Below, one piece after another: positions 6,630-12,758 of a stretch of DNA of 16,942 nucleotides. Location of the stretch: positions 1 to 16,942 of the forward strand of contig JAEZEY010000045.1 in assembly GCA_023432845.1 (NCBI GenBank). Reading direction: 5' to 3'. The notes below the pieces were generated by a model. The model was given only the letters and a program-made list of their open reading frames with translations. It searched no databases and was not told the origin of the DNA. Both the position numbers and the translations under genes were made by a program. The stretch comes from Pseudomonadota bacterium (GTDB lineage: Bacteria > Pseudomonadota > Alphaproteobacteria > Rhizobiales > Xanthobacteraceae). Position 1 is the stretch's first letter, and every line of letters begins with the position of its first letter.

Positions 6630-7085
6630 ATGAACCTGTTGCGAACGATGATGATCGTCGCCGCTGTCGTCCTGACAGCGGCGGCGGCCCGGGCCGAATG
6701 GCGTGGGCCACCTCAGGCGGGCGCCATTCGCCACGTTCTGATCACGGCCTTCGACAAGCCGGAACAGCGCCTTGTCGTCGGTCCGGTCGCCGTCGTCGGA
6801 GACCATGCGATCGCCGGCTGGACGCAAGGCAACATGGGCGGACGCGCGCTGCTGCGGCTCAAGTACGGCGCTTGGGCGATCGTTCTCTGTGCCGGCGACC
6901 AACTGCTCGACCCAAACGCACTACGCCACGCCGGCATCGCCGAGACCTCGGCACGACAACTCGCCGCCGCGACCCGAGATGCGGAGCATCAAACGCCGCC
7001 AGCGCGGGTCGCGATGTTCTCGCTATTCGAAGGTCTCGTCTCGATGGACAATCACTCCCACCCTCAACCTCACCAAAAGCACTGA
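6630..7085 (+). CDS. Small secreted copper-uptake-associated protein
   Basis: 151 residues with a signal peptide (about 1-22, ending 'AAARA'), then a soluble domain with 'AIRHVLITAFDKPEQRLVVGPV', cited here only as a landmark at about 31-52. 'AGWTQGNMGGRALLRLKYG' is at about 62-80, 'WAIVLCAGD' follows, and the tail is His-rich ('MDNHSHPQPHQKH'). I recall proteins of this shape being annotated as 'copper uptake system-associated protein' in alphaproteobacteria, beside such receptors; the mechanism is unknown to me. The predicted location is the periplasm. The His-rich tail and the single Cys in 'VLCAGD' are plausible metal ligands. The ATG follows the receptor stop by 8 bases with AGGG ahead of it, so the two are probably translationally linked. 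The DUF1775 gene starts 13 bases after its stop. Confidence 0.75.
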   Translation: MNLLRTMMIVAAVVLTAAAARAEWRGPPQAGAIRHVLITAFDKPEQRLVVGPVAVVGDHAIAGWTQGNMGGRALLRLKYGAWAIVLCAGDQLLDPNALRHAGIAETSARQLAAATRDAEHQTPPARVAMFSLFEGLVSMDNHSHPQPHQKH

Positions 7086-7098
7086 CAAGGACAATGTC

Positions 7099-7641
7099 AT
7101 GAAACGGACATCTGTTATCGCACTCGCCTCAGTGATGCTCGCGGCCATCGGCGTCAGCCAGGCACTCGCCCACATCACGCTGCAACGGAAGGAAGCGCCG
7201 GTCGGCTCGTTCTACAAGGCGGTGTTCAGCGTGCCGCATGGCTGCGAGGCTTCAGCGACCGTGAAGGTCTCGGTGCAGATCCCCGAAGGCATCATCTCGG
7301 TGAAGCCGATGGTGAAACCCGGCTGGACGCTCGAGGTGAAGCGCGGCGACTACGCCAGGCCCTACAGCTACCTGCACGGCGCCAAGCTGACCCAGGGTCC
7401 GAAAGAGATCACCTGGTCGGGCGGCAACATTCCCGATGCCTATTACGACGAGTTCGCGATGCAGGCCTACATCGCCAGCGAACTGGCGCCGAACACGATG
7501 CTCTATTTCCCGGTCGTACAGACTTGCGAGAAGGGCGAACATCGCTGGATCGAGACGCCCTCGACGCCCAAGACCAGCGGCGGACACGGCGAACCGGCGC
7601 CGGCCTTGAAGCTGCTGCCTGCCGCACCGAAGGCGCACTGA
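7099..7641 (+). CDS. DUF1775 (YcnI-like) periplasmic copper-binding protein
   Basis: 180 residues. A signal peptide ends 'SQALA' at residue 24, so the mature protein starts with His25 ('HITLQRKEAPVGSFYKAVF'). The family hallmarks follow: 'VPHGCEASATVKVSVQIPEGI' in the first third (about 45-65), 'VKPGWTLEV', 'ITWSGGNIPDAYYDEF' and 'YFPVVQTCEKGEHRWIE'. In Bacillus subtilis YcnI, the exposed N-terminal His and nearby acidic residues hold Cu(II); Glu32 and the conserved Trp residues here fit that pattern. The likely role is to hold or pass copper in the periplasm between receptor and CopC/CopD. There is no C-terminal membrane anchor, unlike many Gram-positive members; the tail is Pro/Ala-rich and ends '...APKAH'. 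AAGGA at 7086-7090 lies 8 bases before the ATG and decides the start among several upstream in-frame options. copC begins 2 bases after its stop. Confidence 0.92.
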   Translation: MKRTSVIALASVMLAAIGVSQALAHITLQRKEAPVGSFYKAVFSVPHGCEASATVKVSVQIPEGIISVKPMVKPGWTLEVKRGDYARPYSYLHGAKLTQGPKEITWSGGNIPDAYYDEFAMQAYIASELAPNTMLYFPVVQTCEKGEHRWIETPSTPKTSGGHGEPAPALKLLPAAPKAH

Positions 7642-7643
7642 CC

Positions 7644-8015
7644 ATGAAACGCATGCTCATAAGATCCCAAGGACTTCTGATCGCATGTGCCCTCGCGCTG
7701 GCGCCGGCTTCGGCGCTGGCGCATGGCCATCTCGATCATGCGCAGCCCGCGGCAGGCTCGACCGTCGCGGCGCCGAAGGAAGTGTCGCTGTGGTTCACCG
7801 AAGCGGTCGAAGCGAGGTTCTCCTCGATCGTGGTCGAGGACGCCAAAGGCACGGCGATGCAGATCGGCAAAGCCGAGGTCGCGGCGGAGAACAAGGCGAA
7901 CCTCAGGATCAAGGTCAAGCCGCTGATGCCCGGCGTCTACAAGGTGATGTGGAAGATCCTGTCGGTCGATACGCACCGAACGCGAGGCAGCTTCAGCTTC
8001 ACCGTCGTGCCGTAA
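7644..8015 (+). CDS. copC: CopC periplasmic copper-binding protein
   Basis: 123 residues. A signal peptide ends 'ASALA' at residue 26, leaving a mature N-terminus 'HGHLDHAQPAAGS' that starts with His27. The beta-sandwich motifs are all present: 'P..GS.V..P..V.LWFTEAVE' with Glu53, 'FSSIVVED' and 'YKVMWKILSVDTHRTRGSFSF' near the end (about 99-119). His27 with His111 and Asp109 make the histidine-brace Cu(II) site known from CopC proteins. The Met-rich Cu(I) loop of Pseudomonas syringae CopC is lacking, so this is the Cu(II)-only type. Its usual partner is CopD, encoded 13 bases downstream, to which it is thought to deliver copper for import. It starts 2 bases after the DUF1775 stop, which implies coupled translation. 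Confidence 0.95.
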   Translation: MKRMLIRSQGLLIACALALAPASALAHGHLDHAQPAAGSTVAAPKEVSLWFTEAVEARFSSIVVEDAKGTAMQIGKAEVAAENKANLRIKVKPLMPGVYKVMWKILSVDTHRTRGSFSFTVVP

Positions 8016-8028
8016 CGAGGCGTCGCGC

Positions 8029-9105
8029 GTGCTGCTCGATCCTGTGGTTATCGTCCGTGCCGTGCACTTTGCCGCCTGCACGGTGGCCATGGGCACGCTC
8101 GTGCTCGCCCAGTTGGGCGGAAGCGGCATTGCGACGGGGCGGCGCTTCCGCTGGCTCGCGCTCGCGGCGCTCGCCGTCGCGGGCGTTTCAGGCGCGGTCT
8201 GGCTGCTGTTGATCGCGCGCAACATCCTCGACGTCCCCTTCGCCGAGGTGTTCGACGATGGCAGCCTGACCGCGGTCGCGCTGGAGACGCGGTTCGGGCG
8301 CATCGCCTGTCTGCGGCTCGGCCTGACCCTGGGTGCGGGCGCGCTCCTGCTGTGGCGAGGGGCGGGCTGGCCCAGTCTGTTGGCTGCGACGGGTGTCATC
8401 GGAAGCGTCGCCCTCACCGGCCATGCCGGCGCCGGGACCGGGACGGCCGGACTTATCCACATGTTTTCGGATGTAGTTCATCTCGCCGCTGCCGGGGCCT
8501 GGCTCGGCGCGCTGCCGGCGCTGGCTTGGCTGCTGCTCTGGGGCCGCAACGAGCCGGCACGGGGCGACCTAGCCGCGGACGTTACCCGGCGCTTCGGCGC
8601 GCTTGCCCTGGTCGCCGTGGCGGCGCTGCTCGCCAGCGGCGTGATTAACACCGCGATCCTCGTTGGATGGCCGGCCGACCTTTTCGCCACGACCTATGTG
8701 GGCGCATTGGCGCTCAAAATCGGTCTGTTCGCCGCCATGCTGGTTCTGGCGGCATTCAACCGGTTCCACCTGACGCCGGCCTTGCCCCGGCGCGGCGCGT
8801 TGGGCCTGCTTGCCGCAACGGTACTGGCCGAGACAGCCTTGGGGCTCGGCATCCTTCTCCTGGTCGGCCTGCTCGGCACCCAGCCGCCGGCCGCGCATGT
8901 GCACACGTCATCGGCGGCGCTGAATCGCGAGGGAGCCCACGTCCATATCCACACATCGCAGGCGATGGCGGATCTCATCGTCGCGCCCGGCCGCACCGCA
9001 CCGCTGCGGCAACAGTCCAGATTTGGCACGGGGACTACCGGCCGTTCGCCGCCGATCGCGTCCGGCTCACTCTCGAACCGGTGGCGGGCGGCGGCCCGGC
9101 CTTAA
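8029..9105 (+). CDS. copD: CopD inner-membrane copper transport protein, C-terminal domain frameshifted
   Basis: Starts with GTG after ACGAGG; 358 residues up to the first in-frame stop. Eight membrane helices can be seen at about 5-28, 42-64, 91-109, 115-133, 144-171, 188-212, 222-246 and 257-283. CopD-type His residues are in 'AVHFAAC' (His13), 'TGHAG' (His132), and 'IHMFSDVVHLAAAGAWLG' (His144, His151). After the last helix comes a His-rich linker, 'AAHVHTSSAALNREGAHVHIHT' in outline (289-309), leading into a periplasmic domain that begins 'MADLIVAPGRT'. From about base 9000 this frame stops making sense (Arg/Ser/Ala/Pro-rich), while the domain continues in another frame. The transport core is intact and, by family knowledge, imports copper received from CopC. 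Either the last domain is lost, or a sequence error splits the gene and it really runs to 9260. Confidence 0.88.
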   Translation: MLLDPVVIVRAVHFAACTVAMGTLVLAQLGGSGIATGRRFRWLALAALAVAGVSGAVWLLLIARNILDVPFAEVFDDGSLTAVALETRFGRIACLRLGLTLGAGALLLWRGAGWPSLLAATGVIGSVALTGHAGAGTGTAGLIHMFSDVVHLAAAGAWLGALPALAWLLLWGRNEPARGDLAADVTRRFGALALVAVAALLASGVINTAILVGWPADLFATTYVGALALKIGLFAAMLVLAAFNRFHLTPALPRRGALGLLAATVLAETALGLGILLLVGLLGTQPPAAHVHTSSAALNREGAHVHIHTSQAMADLIVAPGRTAPLRQQSRFGTGTTGRSPPIASGSLSNRWRAAARP

Positions 9106-9260
9106 CCAGAGATGCCAGCCCCACAGCGGAGGGAACCTGGGTCACCGATGGCTGGTGGAATACAATTGGACGGCGAGTGGACGGTGCGCATTACAATCGA
9201 ACGACATTCACCCTCGAGGGCACGGTCGTATTGGCGCAGTGCAGCAACGATTGCTGGTGA
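9000..9260 (+). pseudogene. Out-of-frame continuation of the CopD C-terminal (YtkA-like) domain
   Basis: In the frame whose codons start at 9000, the translation reads 'TAAATVQIWHGDYRPFAADR', then 'VRLTLEP', 'EGTWVTDGW' and, near the end, 'TFTLEGTVVLAQ', stopping at 9258-9260. This is a direct continuation of the domain opened by 'MADLIVAPGRT' in the copD frame, so about one base is missing near 8990-9005. Between about 9160 and 9205 the original copD frame reads better ('IQLDGEWTVRITIE', with the W-x-V-x-I pattern of this domain), which suggests a compensating +1/-1 pair of indels. There is no start codon or ribosome-binding site of its own, so it is a fragment, not a gene. One frameshift is well supported; the second pair is weaker. 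Confidence 0.65.
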
Positions 9261-9271
9261 CACACCTGATT

Positions 9272-9437
9272 CCTTCGACTACCATTCTTGCCACCGCAAC
9301 GAAGGATAACCGGCAGCAAGACCGGCATTCCGACAAACGGTCCAAGTCTTGGGAGGAAAGTCTCCGGCGCGGAAAACGCAGCCGTCCCGATGAAAAAACC
9401 GCAAAGGTTCGGGACTGAGAGACAGCTACACATCAGC
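9272..9437 (+). ncRNA. Structured non-coding region between copD and its terminator (possible 3' UTR-derived small RNA)
   Basis: I see no gene on either strand in 9261-9496. The plus strand holds a string of hairpins: CCTTCG...CGAAGG (about 9272-9305), CCGG...CCGG (9310-9325), GGAG-GAAAGT-CTCC (9352-9365), GGCGCG-GAAAA-CGCAGCC (9366-9383, one bulged A), and GTCCCGA...TCGGGAC (9384-9415) with an inner AACC-GCAAA-GGTT. The strong terminator follows directly. The next gene is on the opposite strand, so this is not a leader for a downstream gene; it is either the 3' end of the copper mRNA or a separate small RNA. No known RNA family was recognised and no promoter is evident. Confidence 0.4.
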
Positions 9438-9467
9438 GAGCAGGGCAATCGGCCCTGCTCTTTTTTT
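9438..9467 (+). terminator. Strong Rho-independent terminator of the copper operon
   Basis: GAGCAGGGC (9438-9446) and GCCCTGCTC (9452-9460) form a perfect 9-bp stem with the 5-base loop AATCG, followed directly by seven T residues (9461-9467). The orientation is plus strand only. It ends transcription from the copper operon and shields the convergent DUF1467 gene. Confidence 0.95.
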
Positions 9468-9496
9468 GTCTTGGCGAGATCGGAGTCGGCAGCCTT

Positions 9497-9769
9497 TCAG
9501 CCCGTCGGAGGCTGCGATATCCGCTTAAGGAATTCGAGCGGCAGCAAGTCGTTGACGTAGACGACATACAACGCGCCGAAAATCGCGGCCGAGATCACCG
9601 TCGTATAGAGTACCTTGATCCAGACGCGATGGATCGCCGGCGCTCCGGGATCGGTGCCCTCGACGAAATCGCCGCTCTCATGCTGGCTGCGCACGCCGAA
9701 CGGCAGCACGGCAAAAAACGTCACCCACCAGATGAGGACGTAGATCGCGATGACGGTGGTGACGGTCAT
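9497..9769 (-). CDS. DUF1467 family small membrane protein
   Basis: 90 residues. There are two predicted membrane helices at about 4-26 (starting 'TVIAIYVLIWWVTFFAVLPFG') and about 50-73, separated by a polar loop with 'RSQHESGDFVEGTDPGAP'. The 'WWVTFFAVLPFGVRSQ' start and the 'G.DPGAPA' loop are typical of DUF1467, a family found mainly in alphaproteobacteria. Its function is unknown to me. It lies 27 bases after mce with AGGGA before the ATG, so it is probably the last gene of the birA-rnj-mce unit. The same neighbourhood is familiar in Rhizobiales. Confidence 0.92.
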   Translation of the reverse strand: MTVTTVIAIYVLIWWVTFFAVLPFGVRSQHESGDFVEGTDPGAPAIHRVWIKVLYTTVISAAIFGALYVVYVNDLLPLEFLKRISQPPTG

Positions 9770-9796
9770 GACCGGTCCCTGAACTGGTTACCGCTT

Positions 9797-10201
9797 TCAA
9801 GCCTGCTCGAGCTCGACCAAGGTCCCGCAGAAATCCTTCGGATGCAGGAACAGCACCGGCTTGCCATGCGCGCCGATCTTCGGCTCGCCGTCGCCGAGTA
9901 CGCGCGCACCCTGGCTCTTGAGCTTGTCGCGCGCGGCGATGATGTCATCCACCTCGTAGCAAACGTGATGGATACCGCCGTCCGGATTCTTTTCGAGGAA
10001 CTTCGCGATCGGCGACGTCTCGCTCATCGGCTCTAGCAGTTCGATCTTGGTGTTCGGCAGATTGATGAACACGGTGAAAACGCCATGGTCCGGCTGCGGC
10101 ACCTTGTCGGTGACATCGGCGCCGAGTGTGTCGCGATAGACGGCTGATGCCTTGGCAATATCGCGCACGGCGATGGCGACGTGATTGAGACGACCGATCA
10201 T
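9797..10201 (-). CDS. mce: Methylmalonyl-CoA epimerase
   Basis: 134 residues of the vicinal-oxygen-chelate fold. It interconverts (2S)- and (2R)-methylmalonyl-CoA so that propionyl-CoA carbon can enter the TCA cycle via methylmalonyl-CoA mutase. The metal-binding and catalytic pattern is visible: His7 in 'LNHVAIAV', Glu54 in 'KIELLEP', 'GGIHHVCYEV' (His78/His79) and a C-terminal Glu in 'LVELEQ' (130-132). The length is typical. The ATG has AGGGGA ahead of it and follows the rnj stop by 30 bases. There is no obvious metabolic link with rnj or birA beyond conserved gene order, although biotin ligase does serve propionyl-CoA carboxylase, the step before this enzyme. Confidence 0.95.
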   Translation of the reverse strand: MIGRLNHVAIAVRDIAKASAVYRDTLGADVTDKVPQPDHGVFTVFINLPNTKIELLEPMSETSPIAKFLEKNPDGGIHHVCYEVDDIIAARDKLKSQGARVLGDGEPKIGAHGKPVLFLHPKDFCGTLVELEQA

Positions 10202-10231
10202 TGAATTCCCCTGCCTCTCATTGCAAATTCA

Positions 10232-11920
10232 TCATACGATGAGCACGTGGACATGGCACATGGGCTTCTTGCCCCAGCGCTGCGACACTGCCGCGCGCAC
10301 GGCGCGGCGCACGGCCTCCGCCAGGGCATCCGGGTCGCCGCGCCGCTTACGCGGCAGCGTCTCGCAGGTCGACTCGATCGCTTCCAGCACAGCGTCCTGC
10401 ATCAGTTCGCCGCCGCCGTCGCGATCGGGAATGCCGATCATGTCAAACTCCGGATCGACCGCAAGTTCGCCGCGCTCGGTAACCGCCAGCGCCACCGAAA
10501 CGGCGCCGCCGAAGGCCAGTCGCTTGCGGTCAGCGATGGTGCGCGCATCGGCCTGCACCAGTAAATAGCCGTCCTTGTAGGTTCGGCCGGCCGGCACCTC
10601 GTCGATGATAGCGGCCTTGCCCTCGACCAGCCGCACCAGATCGCCGTTGCGGCATTGGACCACTTCGGGAATGCCCATGGCGCGGCCGAGCTTGGCATGC
10701 TCGGACAGATGCAGCGCCTCGCCATGCACGGGAATGAGAATCTTCGGCCTAACCCAGCTGAGCAGCTGTTCGACTTCGCCGCGGCGCGGATGACCGGACA
10801 CATGGATCATGTGGGTACGGTCGGTGATGACTTCGATGCCCTGGTCGATCAGGCCGTTGACGATGCGGCCGACCTCCTTCTCATTGCCCGGAATGGTGCG
10901 CGCCGAGAAGATCACGGTATCGCCGCGCGACAATGTGACGGCGGGATGCTGGTCCTCGGCGATGCGCGCCAGCGCCGCGCGCGGCTCGCCCTGGCTGCCG
11001 GTGCACAGCGCCACCACCTTGTCCGGCGGCAGGTAGCCATAGGCGTCCACCGAGCGGAACGGCTTCACACCATCGAGCAGGCCGAGCTCGCGCGAGATGG
11101 CGACGACACGGTCCATGGCGCGGCCGACCACGACCACCTCGCGGCCGCACTCCTGCGCCGCCAGCGCGACGCTGCGCAGCCGTTCGACATTCGAGGCGAA
11201 GGTGGTCACGGCGACGCGGCCCTTCGCATTCCGGATCAACGCCGCCATGGTCTTTTCGACGTCGGCCTCGGACGGCGAAATGCCGTCGCGCACCGCATTG
11301 GTCGAGTCGCCAACCACGGCGAGGCAGCCCTCCTCGCCGAGCGCACGGAGTTTGGCCTCGTCGGTGCCGGAGCCGAGCATCGGCGTCTTGTCGATCTTCC
11401 AGTCGCCGGTATGCAGCACGGTGCCGGCCGGCGTTCGGATGATGAGAGCGGTCGCCTCCGGAATGGAGTGCGCCATCGCCACCATCTCGACGTCGAAGAC
11501 GCCGACGTTGAATCGGTCGCCGGGACGAACGATGGTCACCGGAATCTCGGGCACGCCCGCTTCGCCGGCACGCTTGCTTTCCAGCAACGCCGCGGTAAAG
11601 GGCGTTGCATAGACCGGCACCTTCAGCTTGGGCCACAGATCCAGCAGCGCACCGAAGTGATCCTCATGCGCGTGGGTGATGACGATGCCGGCGAGATTCT
11701 TGCGCTCGGACACGAGGTAGCCGATATCCGGCAGGATCAGGTCGACGCCCGGCAGATGTTCTTCCTGCGCAAAGGAAACCCCGAGATCGACTGCCAGCCA
11801 GGTCCGCTTGTGGTCGTTGCCGAGGCCGTAGACCGACAGGTTCATGCCAATTTCGCCCACGCCGCCAAGCGGCGCGTAGACCAAATCGGTTTTTGAATTG
11901 TCTTGTCGTTGATTGTTCAT
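10232..11920 (-). CDS. rnj: Ribonuclease J
   Basis: A 562-residue metallo-beta-lactamase/beta-CASP nuclease. 'LGGVGEIGMN' is at 18-27 and the metal-binding HxHxDH motif 'HAHEDH' at 83-88. Further ligands are His170 and Asp173 in 'LHTGDWKID', and the beta-CASP part carries 'GDSTNA', 'TGSQGEPRAAL', 'HVSGHPRRGE' and 'PVHGE'. The last roughly 100 residues are the RNase J C-terminal domain. The enzyme acts as a 5'-3' exonuclease and an endonuclease in mRNA decay and rRNA maturation. Alphaproteobacteria carry it alongside RNase E. The start ATG overlaps the birA stop (ATGA), so translation is likely coupled. The N-terminal 'MNNQRQDNSKTD' is Asn/Gln-rich and unstructured. Confidence 0.96.
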   Translation of the reverse strand: MNNQRQDNSKTDLVYAPLGGVGEIGMNLSVYGLGNDHKRTWLAVDLGVSFAQEEHLPGVDLILPDIGYLVSERKNLAGIVITHAHEDHFGALLDLWPKLKVPVYATPFTAALLESKRAGEAGVPEIPVTIVRPGDRFNVGVFDVEMVAMAHSIPEATALIIRTPAGTVLHTGDWKIDKTPMLGSGTDEAKLRALGEEGCLAVVGDSTNAVRDGISPSEADVEKTMAALIRNAKGRVAVTTFASNVERLRSVALAAQECGREVVVVGRAMDRVVAISRELGLLDGVKPFRSVDAYGYLPPDKVVALCTGSQGEPRAALARIAEDQHPAVTLSRGDTVIFSARTIPGNEKEVGRIVNGLIDQGIEVITDRTHMIHVSGHPRRGEVEQLLSWVRPKILIPVHGEALHLSEHAKLGRAMGIPEVVQCRNGDLVRLVEGKAAIIDEVPAGRTYKDGYLLVQADARTIADRKRLAFGGAVSVALAVTERGELAVDPEFDMIGIPDRDGGGELMQDAVLEAIESTCETLPRKRRGDPDALAEAVRRAVRAAVSQRWGKKPMCHVHVLIV

Positions 11921-12672
11921 GCGTGTCCAAATCCAAATACTTCACCGGCGGTGACGGCGGTAATGCCATCCTCGCCGCGCACCAGAAGCCGGCCGGTCTC
12001 GTCCAGCCCGTCGAAAACTCCCGAGAACTCGCGCTCCGGCAGGCGCACCCGGATGTCCTGACCGAGCCCCGCCGCGCGCCTGAGCCAGGCGCTGCGGATC
12101 GAGGTGAAGCCCTGCCCGCGATCCCATTGCGCCAGCCGCGTCTCAATCGCCGCCGCAAGCGCGCGCAATAGCGTCCGCGGCGTCACGCTAGCGCCCGCGA
12201 CCGCCAGATCAGTGGCCGGAAAAGCCGTGTCCGCAGGATGGCTGGCGCAATTGACGCCCATGCCGATGACGGTCGCGAAAGGGGGCCCGCCCTCCGCCTC
12301 GATCAGGATGCCGGCGACCTTGGCGCCGCCGAGCAGAAGGTCGTTCGGCCATTTCACCGTCAGCAGCGGCCCGAGCTGCGGCGCGCATTCGGCGACCGCG
12401 TCATGCAACGCCAGCACGGCGACAAAGGACAGTTGGGCGGCGAGCGCCTGCGGCGCAGGCTCGGTGAGCAGCAGCGATGCATAGAGATTGCCGGCGGGCG
12501 AAGACCATTCCCGGCCGCGGCGGCCGCGCCCGGCTTCCTGCACCGCGGCGGTGATCCACAACGGGCCGCGCTCGCCGGCACGCGCGCGCGCCAGCGCTTC
12601 GGCATTGGTGGAGCCGAGACTGTCAAAAGCTATGTGCCGGACCCCCGCCAGATCCGTGGCTTCGCGGTTCAT
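11917..12672 (-). CDS. birA: Biotin--[acetyl-CoA-carboxylase] ligase, monofunctional
   Basis: 251 residues. It activates biotin with ATP and transfers it to biotin carboxyl carrier proteins. Visible motifs: 'DSLGSTNAEA' at the start (17-26), the biotinyl-AMP loop 'GRGRRGREWSSP' (48-59), 'LTVKWPNDLLL' (104-114), 'KVAGILIE' (118-125) and 'VIGMGVN'. The C-terminal SH3-like domain follows from about 200. The N-terminal helix-turn-helix of E. coli BirA is absent, so it should not act as a repressor. It ends in a 4-base overlap with rnj. It begins 86 bases after nuoN, where two inverted repeats occur, so it may be read from the nuo transcript. The ribosome-binding site is modest (GGAA). Confidence 0.95.
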   Translation of the reverse strand: MNREATDLAGVRHIAFDSLGSTNAEALARARAGERGPLWITAAVQEAGRGRRGREWSSPAGNLYASLLLTEPAPQALAAQLSFVAVLALHDAVAECAPQLGPLLTVKWPNDLLLGGAKVAGILIEAEGGPPFATVIGMGVNCASHPADTAFPATDLAVAGASVTPRTLLRALAAAIETRLAQWDRGQGFTSIRSAWLRRAAGLGQDIRVRLPEREFSGVFDGLDETGRLLVRGEDGITAVTAGEVFGFGHA

Positions 12673-12686
12673 TTCATTTCCAACGG

Positions 12687-12747
12687 CGCGTGAACTTGTC
12701 CGAAATCCGCTTCACGCGTTTTCGGGATCCTGTGCGCGGTGCGCGCA
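12687..12747 (-). repeat. Two inverted repeats in the nuoN-birA gap
   Basis: CGCGTGAA (12687-12694) pairs with TTCACGCG (12711-12718), a perfect 8-bp stem with a 16-base loop. TGCGCG (12733-12738) pairs with CGCGCA (12742-12747), a 6-bp stem with a 3-base loop, 11 bases past the nuoN stop. Neither has a T-tract, so read-through from nuoN into birA is not excluded. They may mark an mRNA processing or partial termination point at the end of the complex I operon. Confidence 0.45.
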
Positions 12748-12758
12748 GATTGCGCGTC

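Noticed and set aside
5482..6711. 409-codon minus-strand frame opposite the TonB receptor
   Set aside because: The receptor has a signal peptide, plug and barrel motifs in the other direction. The antisense product shows no signal, fold or ribosome-binding site.
9351..9395. Short resemblances to RNase P RNA ('gaggaaagtc') and to the SAM-I riboswitch core ('cccgatgaa')
   Set aside because: Only these few bases match. The paired elements around them do not fit either fold, and no downstream gene on the same strand exists for a riboswitch to control.
10655..11896. 413-codon open frame opposite rnj
   Set aside because: It is antisense to RNase J, whose motifs are complete. The product is His/Arg/Asp/Gln-rich in the manner of complementary-strand frames in high-GC DNA.
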